This document shows positions 1-4,443 of a stretch of DNA of 12,980 nt, one piece after another. A model generated the notes under the pieces. That model saw only the letters and a program-made list of their open reading frames with translations. It ran no database searches and was not told the origin of the DNA. The stretch is from Clostridia bacterium (GTDB taxonomy: Bacteria; Bacillota_A; Clostridia; Oscillospirales; Acutalibacteraceae). A program made the translations under genes and the position numbers. The stretch spans positions 1 to 12,980 of the forward strand of contig JAFXNY010000119.1 of assembly GCA_017529165.1 (NCBI GenBank), read 5' to 3'. Each line of letters begins with the position of its first letter. Within the stretch, counting starts at the first letter, position 1.

Positions 1-7
1 TGTAAGC

Positions 8-33
8 GAAAACCGCTCTGTTGAGCGGTTTTT
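8..33. terminator. Bidirectional intrinsic terminator
   Basis: AAAACCGCTC and GAGCGGTTTT form a perfect 10-bp stem around a TGTT loop, with a further T on the plus strand. The A-rich left arm gives a T-run on the minus strand too, so it could end both a plus-strand gene left of the window and the minus-strand folT transcript. Confidence 0.75.
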
Positions 34-71
34 AAGGGGCGTGGGTGGTATTGGCGGGAGTGGAGTGCAGT

Positions 72-170
72 CCGAAAATCATACTGATTTTCGGCGAACG
101 GCACTTCCGTCCAAGAGAGTGTCGACTTTTTCGACACTCTCGAACACGGACTGCTTTGTGCAGTCCGTGT
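72..170. repeat. Cluster of three perfect hairpins
   Basis: Three perfect inverted repeats lie in tandem: 72-81 with 85-94 (10 bp, 3-nt loop), 115-125 with 131-141 (11 bp, CTTTT loop), and 144-154 with 160-170 (11 bp, TTTGT loop). Only the last is followed on the plus strand by a modest T-stretch (CGTTTTATATT), and none has a good T-run on the minus strand, where folT ends just upstream. They may be 3' structures of the folT mRNA, a stable small RNA, or an intergenic repeat element. The rest of the 185-base gap before folT shows no supportable gene. Confidence 0.6.
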
Positions 171-185
171 CGTTTTATATTGTTC

Positions 186-905
186 TTACAGCCATTTAAT
201 GTTATGTGCCTCAAGCCATGGTGAGAGCAGGAAAATATAAACAAGCAGAAGCGCTACCGATAATACTAGCAAAAGCAATGTAAGCAAGATATGTTTCTTT
301 TCAGGTTTTTTAGTAATAATGTTGCGGTCTGCGATATTTGTTCTCTTAAGCCCCGGAATTACAAGCCACAGCACAAGGGAAATAAGCACGCCCTCAAAGG
401 GGAATAAAATAAGATTTTTAACTATACGAACAAGGTTTATAAGCGGATATACCGAGTCTATACCGAAAAAGGCGTAATACCATTTCATAAAAATTGAAGT
501 TAGTATTATATTACATACAAGATTTACCGTAAACTTTGAAAGTATAACTTTCGGTGCGGTTATATCCCTTTTCCATAAAAAGAGTGAGAATATAAAACCG
601 CTTAACATTTCAGTTAGTATAAACGGTAAAAAGTACGCACCCTTCGGGAAAAGAACAGCTCCTATTGTATCACTCACAGCGCCCACCGCTAAAGACACGA
701 GTGGCCCGTAAATAAACGAGCCTATGGCGTTAATGTAGCAATCAAATGTGAAATAAAGCCCCGGCACTATGGGAACTGAGAACGCCTTTACGGCAATACG
801 CAGAGCTATTATTATTCCGGCTATCGCCAGCATATCGGTAGAACCGAAGTTCTTAGCCGCACTGAGCCAGTATTCCTTTTTTAAGATACTTGTGTTTTTT
901 TGCAT
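186..905 (-). CDS. folT: Folate ECF transporter S component (FolT)
   Basis: This 239-residue integral membrane protein is probably the substrate-binding S component that captures folate and docks with the shared energy-coupling module (EcfT and two ATPases) in the membrane. The sequence shows about six hydrophobic segments, an FxFDCYINAIG region near residue 55, and the segment GPLVSLAVGAVSDTIGAVLF followed by PKGAYF, which resembles the folate/queuosine-type S component signature. A basic, lysine-rich linker precedes a last hydrophobic helix near the C terminus. The start is the ATG at 905-903 because AGGAGG lies seven bases upstream; the open frame runs 43 codons further but would cross the riboswitch. 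No EcfA or EcfT gene is in the window, so the protein presumably uses a module encoded elsewhere. The upstream THF riboswitch strongly supports folate as substrate. Confidence 0.9.
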   Translation of the reverse strand: MQKNTSILKKEYWLSAAKNFGSTDMLAIAGIIIALRIAVKAFSVPIVPGLYFTFDCYINAIGSFIYGPLVSLAVGAVSDTIGAVLFPKGAYFLPFILTEMLSGFIFSLFLWKRDITAPKVILSKFTVNLVCNIILTSIFMKWYYAFFGIDSVYPLINLVRIVKNLILFPFEGVLISLVLWLVIPGLKRTNIADRNIITKKPEKKHILLTLLLLVLSVALLLVYIFLLSPWLEAHNIKWL

Positions 906-910
906 AAAAT

Positions 911-948
911 AACCTCCTATCATCCTGACTAACAGATAATAGGAGGTT
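911..948 (-). promoter_or_regulatory. Shine-Dalgarno-sequestering hairpin of the folT riboswitch
   Basis: Read on the minus strand, AACCTCCTAT and ATAGGAGGTT form a perfect 10-bp stem with an 18-nt loop. The right arm is the folT ribosome site (plus-strand positions 913-918), so the closed hairpin would block translation initiation. There is no T-run after it, so control of translation is more likely than of transcription. The loop contains GGATG (925-921), which is complementary to CATCC (972-968) of the aptamer. That pairing would hinder the sequestering stem and gives a plausible ligand-free, open state. Confidence 0.8.
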
Positions 949-962
949 TTCGCTATTATTGC

Positions 963-1057
963 CAGCGGGATGCAACTAAAAGACCGCGCGGAAAACCGCT
1001 TCGTTCGTATAACAACTCCCCGTTTATACGACACTTTACGCCTTAAAGTCTACTCTG
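963..1057 (-). ncRNA. Tetrahydrofolate (THF) riboswitch aptamer
   Basis: On the minus strand the leader contains, in order, the pieces I recall from the THF riboswitch consensus: AGAGTAGA near the 5' end, GGCGTAAAGTG, a stem CGTATAA/TTATACG enclosing a G-rich loop, ACGAAGCGG...CCGCGCGG, and the closing TTGCATCCCGCTG. An ACTTTAAG/CTTTTAGT helix with an internal mismatch corresponds to the second stem. The outer stem is short (CAG/CTG plus flanking bases). The position directly ahead of folT is the classic context for this class, in which bound folate reduces expression. The call rests on remembered consensus, not a covariance search. Confidence 0.9.
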
Positions 1058-1060
1058 TTT

Positions 1061-1082
1061 TTTTATTATTACCATTATTATA
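1061..1082 (-). repeat. Promoter-proximal AT-rich element, copy at folT
   Basis: On the minus strand this 22-mer, starting TATAATAATGGTAATAAT, matches the element at 1679-1700 at 18 of 22 positions, including the unbroken core TAATAATGGT. It covers the folT -10 box and predicted start site. In this copy the dyad is imperfect. It may be an operator or a favoured initially transcribed sequence. Confidence 0.45.
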
Positions 1083-1104
1083 AATCTTTTTTATTGCTTG
1101 TCAA
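1077..1104 (-). promoter_or_regulatory. Promoter of the folT riboswitch transcript
   Basis: On the minus strand TTGACA (1104-1099) is followed after 16 bases by TATAAT (1082-1077), a full consensus sigma-A promoter. The -35 box lies within the last codons of the NUDIX gene and the -10 box overlaps its stop codon. Transcription would begin near 1070, about a dozen bases before the THF aptamer, which fits a dedicated riboswitch promoter. Confidence 0.8.
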
Positions 1105-1656
1105 CCGTATTTCGCCGTTTTGTATTAAAAATTGCGCCTTTAGTATCGCCGTTTGGGTTTTGGAATCGGGTATTTCGCCTCGCATTACCATATCTGCCGA
1201 CTCTTTTAGAGGTATGCGTACAAGGTTTATAAACTCGTCCTCATCCGGCTCGGCTTCCCCGAAAGACAGACCCGTTGCGGCATACATATATATTATTTCA
1301 TCTGTATATCCGGGCGAGGGGTACAGCGTGCCGAGTGGGATGTAATTTTTAGCAGTGGCACCTGTCTCTTCTTTAAGCTCTCTTTTTCCGCAGGTCAGGG
1401 GGTCGCTGTCACCGTCTTTATCACGCTTTCCGGCAGGCACTTCGAGAGTCTCTTTCATATAAGGATAGCGGAACTGTTTTACGAGCAGTATATCGCCGCT
1501 TTTGTCTATGGGCAAAACACACACTCCGCCCGGGTGCTCTACCACTTCTCTTTTGGCAAGCCTGCCGTTTGGCAAAACTGCGGTATCGAGCCGTAGATTT
1601 ATAATCGCACCTTTATATATGTAATTCGTATCTTTCTGTTTTTCTTCGGTATTCAT
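1078..1656 (-). CDS. NUDIX hydrolase, ADP-ribose pyrophosphatase-like
   Basis: The 192-residue protein has the architecture of the NudF/ADP-ribose pyrophosphatase group: an N-terminal strand region followed by VLLVKQFRYP-like residues (57-65), EVPAGK (72-77) and the catalytic helix RELKEETG (92-99). These enzymes cleave nucleoside diphosphate-linked compounds such as ADP-ribose to AMP and ribose 5-phosphate in the cytoplasm, using divalent metal. The NUDIX box is odd: between G76 and R92 it is two residues longer than the usual GX5EX7REUXEEXGU, and the first conserved glutamate position falls on S84 or D83. The metal-binding REXXEE part is intact, so activity is likely but specificity is open. 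The start at 1656 has GAGAGGA upstream. It lies upstream of folT on the same strand, but folT has its own promoter, and no folate-related role can be claimed. Confidence 0.88.
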   Translation of the reverse strand: MNTEEKQKDTNYIYKGAIINLRLDTAVLPNGRLAKREVVEHPGGVCVLPIDKSGDILLVKQFRYPYMKETLEVPAGKRDKDGDSDPLTCGKRELKEETGATAKNYIPLGTLYPSPGYTDEIIYMYAATGLSFGEAEPDEDEFINLVRIPLKESADMVMRGEIPDSKTQTAILKAQFLIQNGEIRLTSNKKDL

Positions 1657-1678
1657 AAGGCTGTTCCTCTCATATATA

Positions 1679-1700
1679 TTTAATAATAACCATTATTAGA
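1679..1700 (-). repeat. Promoter-proximal palindromic element, copy at the NUDIX gene
   Basis: This is the second copy of the element at 1061-1082. Here it contains a perfect inverted repeat, TAATAAT-N4-ATTATTA, sitting immediately after the predicted -10 box of the NUDIX gene and between the divergent NUDIX and M14 peptidase genes. The shape suits a dimeric repressor site, but no regulator can be assigned. Confidence 0.5.
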
Positions 1701-1726
1701 ATATCGGGTGGTGACTGAAATGTCAA
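1698..1726 (-). promoter_or_regulatory. Predicted promoter of the NUDIX gene
   Basis: On the minus strand TTGACA (1726-1721) is followed after 17 bases by TATTCT (1703-1698). The -35 box lies inside the first codons of the divergent M14 peptidase gene. The -10 box is only fair, so this is less certain than the folT promoter. Confidence 0.55.
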
Positions 1727-2622
1727 GAGTTACAAGAAGCGAAAATTACGGATACAAAGATATAAACGAGATTATAAGAATACTTTGCGAAAAATATAGT
1801 TTTTTAGAAAGATTATCACTTGGCAAAAGCGTTGTGGGCAGAGATATACCGGCAGTAAGGCTAGGGGAGGGTGAGAGCTATACTCTCTTTGCCGCCGCCT
1901 TTCACGGTAGTGAGCATATTACAAGCAATATCTGCCTTATGTTTTTAGAGGAAATGGCGTATGCGTATGAGAATAGGACTGCTCTTGAGGGGATAAATAT
2001 CAGAAAAGCTCTTGAGGGCAGAGGACTTATATTTGTTCCCCGTGTTAATCCGGACGGCTGTGAAATATCAATATCCGGCGCATCTGCCGCAGGCAAAAAA
2101 GCAGGAGAAATAACAAGGCTTTGCGGTGGAGTTTTTGCGCATTGGAACGCAAACTTCAGGGGTGTTGATATAAATCACAATTTTGATGCCGATTTTGACG
2201 AGGTCAAACGCCGTGAAATAGAAGCCGGCATATATACTGCCGGTCCCTCACGCTTTGGCGGCAGCAAACCGAACAGCGAGCCTGAAACAGCGGCTTTAGT
2301 GTCACTTTGTGAGAGAGAAAATATACATCATGTTTGCGCTATGCATACACAGGGCGAAGTGATTTATTGGGGCTATAAAAGCTATTGTGAGAAAAGAAGC
2401 AAGCAAATGGCGCAGATTTTAGCCGCCACGAGCGGATATGCGCTTGATGTGCCGCAGGGCACAGCTGTAGGAGGCGGGTTTAAAGACTGGTTTGTAAAAA
2501 CCTTTGAGCGCCCGGGCTTTACTATAGAGTTCGGCAGAGGCAGAAATCCGTTGCCAATAGAAAAATCAACGGAAATCTACCTAAAAGCCCGTGAAATGCT
2601 CACCGTTTGTGCGATACTGTAA
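1720..2622 (+). CDS. M14 family zinc carboxypeptidase/endopeptidase
   Basis: The 300-residue protein has the metallocarboxypeptidase layout: zinc ligands H62 and E65 in HGSEH, VPRVNPDG at 106-113, GVDINHNFD at 148-156, SEPET at 186-190, the third zinc ligand H209 in HTQGEVIYW, and catalytic E270 in FTIEFGRGRNPLP. The HTQGE..YW and IEFG.G.NPLP segments resemble the branch that cuts gamma-D-glutamyl-diamino acid bonds in peptidoglycan peptides. No signal peptide is visible, so it is probably cytoplasmic and may act in cell-wall peptide recycling. In the substrate-binding NR motif the arginine is histidine (H153). I chose the ATG at 1720, with GGTGGTGA just upstream; a GTG at 1708 in the same frame is possible. 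The gene starts divergently from the NUDIX gene and ends at a shared terminator. Confidence 0.88.
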   Translation: MSRVTRSENYGYKDINEIIRILCEKYSFLERLSLGKSVVGRDIPAVRLGEGESYTLFAAAFHGSEHITSNICLMFLEEMAYAYENRTALEGINIRKALEGRGLIFVPRVNPDGCEISISGASAAGKKAGEITRLCGGVFAHWNANFRGVDINHNFDADFDEVKRREIEAGIYTAGPSRFGGSKPNSEPETAALVSLCERENIHHVCAMHTQGEVIYWGYKSYCEKRSKQMAQILAATSGYALDVPQGTAVGGGFKDWFVKTFERPGFTIEFGRGRNPLPIEKSTEIYLKAREMLTVCAIL

Positions 2623-2639
2623 TATGATTAATTTACAAA

Positions 2640-2672
2640 AAAAGCAACTCAAGTAAATCCTGAGTTGCTTTT
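2640..2672. terminator. Bidirectional terminator between convergent genes
   Basis: AAAAGCAACTCA and TGAGTTGCTTTT form a perfect 12-bp stem with a 9-nt loop. A-tracts and T-tracts on both sides make it work in either direction, serving the M14 peptidase (plus) and the XRE regulator (minus), whose stop codon begins in the right arm. Confidence 0.9.
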
Positions 2673-2892
2673 ACATATATGGCTTTGTCTCGTTTGTTAG
2701 CCCTAAAATATAGTCTGTAGATGTTTTGTAAAGTTTGGCAAGACTTATAAGAATATCAGTGGGAATGTCGCGAATACCTCGCTCATAACGACTATATTGC
2801 GGTTGTTTCATTGAAAGGTAAGAGGCTATATCGCTTTGCGAATAATCATTATCTTCTCGCAAATCTTTAAGCCTCGGATAGTAACTGTTCAT
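2671..2892 (-). CDS. XRE-family helix-turn-helix regulator
   Basis: This 73-residue cytoplasmic protein is almost wholly one HTH_3/XRE DNA-binding domain. Visible are the first helix around LKDLREDNDYSQSDIA, the recognition helix around MKQPQYSRYERGIRDIP, and the closing LISLAKLYKTSTDYILG, the usual end of the domain. No ligand or metal domain follows, so it is probably a simple dimeric repressor of the phage or toxin-antitoxin type. I chose the ATG at 2892 because GAGGTG lies just upstream; a 12-codon longer start at 2928 would overlap the divergent promoter. It is divergent from the TM2 gene, with TTATAAC-type sites between them, which suggests it controls itself and the cassette at 3016-4288. 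That regulatory link is inference. Confidence 0.88.
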   Translation of the reverse strand: MNSYYPRLKDLREDNDYSQSDIASYLSMKQPQYSRYERGIRDIPTDILISLAKLYKTSTDYILGLTNETKPYM

Positions 2893-2921
2893 TACGCACC
2901 TCAGATTATAACTATTTGGTA

Positions 2922-2950
2922 TTGACATTTTATCACGAAGGCTTTATAAT
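2922..2950 (+). promoter_or_regulatory. Consensus promoter of the TM2-patatin cassette
   Basis: TTGACA (2922-2927), a 17-base spacer and TATAAT (2945-2950) make a perfect sigma-A promoter; the start should be near 2957. A weaker extended -10 (TGATAAAAT, 2935-2927 on the minus strand) for the XRE gene overlaps it. Such a strong promoter next to a repressor gene is typical of a tightly controlled unit. Confidence 0.85.
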
Positions 2951-2959
2951 AATATTGTT

Positions 2960-2979
2960 TTATAACCGTTTAGTTATAA
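2960..2979. promoter_or_regulatory. Candidate operator, TTATAAC inverted repeat
   Basis: TTATAAC and GTTATAA form a perfect 7-bp inverted repeat with a 6-base spacer, lying at the predicted start of the TM2 transcript. A third TTATAAC (2906-2912) lies between the promoter and the XRE gene, and TTATAAT (2944-2950) overlaps the -10 box. The dyad would suit a dimeric XRE repressor such as the adjacent one. Confidence 0.55.
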
Positions 2980-3015
2980 AGCAAGATCATTATATTACAT
3001 TTGGGAGGGAAAAAA

Positions 3016-3234
3016 ATGTCAGAAGTTGTAGTATCAAGAAAATCAAAAGGAACAGCGGCGGTGTTGTGCTTTTTCCTGGGAGTTTTAGGCGTTCATAGAT
3101 TTTATGCAGGCAAAGTAGGAACAGGCATCGTTTGGCTATTCACCGGTGGTTTGCTCGGAATTGGTGCGCTGGTTGATTTTATTATGATTCTTTGTGGCAG
3201 TTTCAAAGACGGCGACGGAGCAGTTATAAAATAA
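3016..3234 (+). CDS. TM2 domain-containing small membrane protein
   Basis: The 72-residue protein matches the TM2 domain: a short lysine-rich N terminus, a first membrane helix (about residues 16-30), the hallmark GVHRFYAGKVGTG turn, then a second helix through LFTGGLLGIGALVDFIMIL ending with a charged tail. TM2 proteins are widespread, and their bacterial role is largely unknown. Both termini should lie on the same side of the membrane. The ATG at 3016 is preceded by GGGAGG at seven bases; a TTG at 3001 in frame is not needed. It is the first gene after a consensus promoter and lies 53 bases before the patatin gene. It may be co-transcribed with it, though a hairpin stands between them. Confidence 0.88.
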   Translation: MSEVVVSRKSKGTAAVLCFFLGVLGVHRFYAGKVGTGIVWLFTGGLLGIGALVDFIMILCGSFKDGDGAVIK

Positions 3235-3245
3235 CTGTATTATCA

Positions 3246-3270
3246 AGACTGCGGTTTAATGCCGCAGTCT
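3246..3270 (+). other. Intercistronic hairpin between TM2 and patatin genes
   Basis: AGACTGCGG and CCGCAGTCT form a perfect 9-bp stem with a 7-nt loop. The following bases (GTCATTTGGT) are not a T-run, so it is at best a weak terminator. It may stabilise the TM2 mRNA end and lower patatin expression. Confidence 0.6.
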
Positions 3271-3287
3271 GTCATTTGGTGATTAAA

Positions 3288-4136
3288 ATGAATGTTGGGT
3301 TGGTATTGTCGGGTGGTTTTGCAAAAGGCGCATATCAAATAGGAGCATTAAAAGCAATATCCGAATTTTTAAGTATAGATGATATTAAATGTATGAGTTG
3401 CGCCTCTATAGGAGTGCTAAATGGTTATTCGTATTTTACTGGCAAACTAGACAAGGCAGAGCACATGTGGCGAAATATTTGTGGCGACGAAGAAAGATTT
3501 CTTATTAGCCAAATATTAAGAAGTCAATTGCTCAGATATAATATTATAAGTATATGTAACAATGCAGATATACCCGGTATTTTTTATTGTACACTTTTAA
3601 ATTTAAAAACAAGGAGTGTTTTTTATAAAGACTTGTCCAAAGTCAATAAAGGAAATATTGAAAAACACTTAAAAGCAAGTGTTTCTTTGCCGATTTATAG
3701 CAAAGGCATAAGAATTGATGACACATTATACTTTGACGGTGCTACAGTAGATAATATACCGGTTTATCCTCTTTTGAATCACGATCTTGATTATATAATA
3801 TGCATATATTTTGACGATGTTTGCTATAGGTTTGAAAACAATAATTTTGACAATAAAATTATAAAAATAGTATTTCCCGGCAAGAGTATATTAAAAGAAT
3901 CTTTTGTTATTAGTCAGCAAAACATCGAGGACATGATTAAATGCGGATATGAAAAAACAAAGATGGTTTTGCAGGTGGTTTTTCAGAATGGTAAAGAGGA
4001 TATCGATTATATAAGCAAAACAATTGCCGCAGGAAACTCTTGTTCAAAGAAAGAAAGCATAAGAATCACTGCCGATGTCGCTTTTACTAACGTTAATAAG
4101 CTTACCCGAAAAATTATAAGAAAAAAAGCATTTTAG
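3288..4136 (+). CDS. Patatin-like phospholipase
   Basis: The 282-residue protein has the patatin fold's key elements: the glycine-rich oxyanion loop LSGGFAKGAYQIGAL (7-21), a nucleophile elbow CASIG with S40, the ASVSLPIY segment (130-137), and the catalytic aspartate D150 in FDGATVDNIPVYPL. Proteins of this family use a Ser-Asp dyad to release fatty acids from membrane phospholipids. The first glycine of the usual GXSXG is cysteine (C38), a conservative change at a small-residue position. There is no signal peptide, so it probably acts on the inner membrane face. The ATG at 3288 follows GGTGAT. Base composition is clearly more AT-rich than in guaA or the met genes, and ATA/AAT/TTT codons abound, hinting at horizontal origin. 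It lies between two small membrane proteins. No cyclic-nucleotide synthase is adjacent, so a CBASS-type defence role is not supported. Confidence 0.88.
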   Translation: MNVGLVLSGGFAKGAYQIGALKAISEFLSIDDIKCMSCASIGVLNGYSYFTGKLDKAEHMWRNICGDEERFLISQILRSQLLRYNIISICNNADIPGIFYCTLLNLKTRSVFYKDLSKVNKGNIEKHLKASVSLPIYSKGIRIDDTLYFDGATVDNIPVYPLLNHDLDYIICIYFDDVCYRFENNNFDNKIIKIVFPGKSILKESFVISQQNIEDMIKCGYEKTKMVLQVVFQNGKEDIDYISKTIAAGNSCSKKESIRITADVAFTNVNKLTRKIIRKKAF

Positions 4137-4147
4137 GAGTTTTGTAT

Positions 4148-4288
4148 ATGAAAAACACATTAAAAATCATATCGATTTGTGTAGGGATAATAGGTCTACT
4201 CACCGGTTTAGTTTTGGGCTGTGTGTATTTTGAAAGTATATCGGAGTATATTAAGGATAAAATTGACCGAAGAAAGTTGGAAAAATAA
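4148..4288 (+). CDS. 46-residue single-pass membrane protein, unknown function
   Basis: This small open frame begins at an ATG eight bases after AGGAG, and that ribosome site overlaps the stop codon of the patatin gene, so the two are very probably translated from one mRNA. The product has a lysine-containing start, one hydrophobic helix (about residues 5-27, rich in Ile, Gly, Leu and Val), then a charged tail with EYIKDKIDRRKLEK at the end. I do not recognise a family. The arrangement next to a phospholipase could mean a membrane anchor, an inhibitor or immunity-like partner, or an unrelated small protein. It is AT-rich like the patatin gene. The good ribosome site and tight spacing are the evidence that it is real. 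Confidence 0.7.
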   Translation: MKNTLKIISICVGIIGLLTGLVLGCVYFESISEYIKDKIDRRKLEK

Positions 4289-4299
4289 TATCAGTCATT

Positions 4300-4371
4300 A
4301 ATTATCGGATATATTTCGATAATTGCAACCCCCAAAAGCTCGCCTTGCGTTGCAGGGCGGGCAATTTTTTT
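4300..4371 (+). terminator. Hairpin plus strong intrinsic terminator
   Basis: An AT-rich stem, AATATATCG-like in composition (exactly AATTATCG 4300-4307 with CGATAATT 4317-4324), is followed by a GC-rich 11-bp stem with a GTT loop (4338-4348 with 4352-4362, including two G-T pairs) and seven Ts (4365-4371). It closes the patatin cassette. GCAAC (4325-4329) could pair with GTTGC (4349-4353) and disturb the terminator stem, but no ligand-sensing structure was recognised. Confidence 0.85.
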
Positions 4372-4381
4372 GAAAAAATGC

Positions 4382-4410
4382 TTGATATTGGCATATAAAG
4401 AGAGTAAAAT
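4382..4410 (+). promoter_or_regulatory. Promoter of the GMP synthase gene
   Basis: TTGATA (4382-4387), 17 bases, then TAAAAT (4405-4410) give a good sigma-A promoter just after the upstream terminator. The leader would be only about 27 bases, too short for a purine riboswitch. Confidence 0.7.
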
Positions 4411-4443
4411 ATTCTATTATTAAAAATGCGGAGGTAGAAGAAT

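Noticed and set aside
906..1034. Longer folT start using the extra 43 codons upstream
   Set aside because: These codons run through the THF aptamer and the sequestering hairpin, and the strong AGGAGG points to the ATG at 905.
3288..4136. Patatin as a CBASS effector (CapV)
   Set aside because: No cyclic oligonucleotide synthase, E1/E2-like or JAB gene lies near; the gene alone does not support a CBASS system.
2671..4288. Toxin-antitoxin pair formed by the XRE protein and TM2 protein
   Set aside because: They are divergent and each has its own start and promoter, unlike a standard co-transcribed pair, and TM2 proteins are not an established toxin family.
4372..4443. Purine riboswitch ahead of guaA
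   Set aside because: The promoter at 4382-4410 leaves about 27 bases of leader, and none of the conserved purine aptamer segments is present there or just upstream.
4289..4443. Remnant of the missing GMP synthase glutaminase domain
   Set aside because: The interval is only 155 bases and is filled by hairpins, a terminator and a promoter; no amidotransferase-like coding was seen in any frame.
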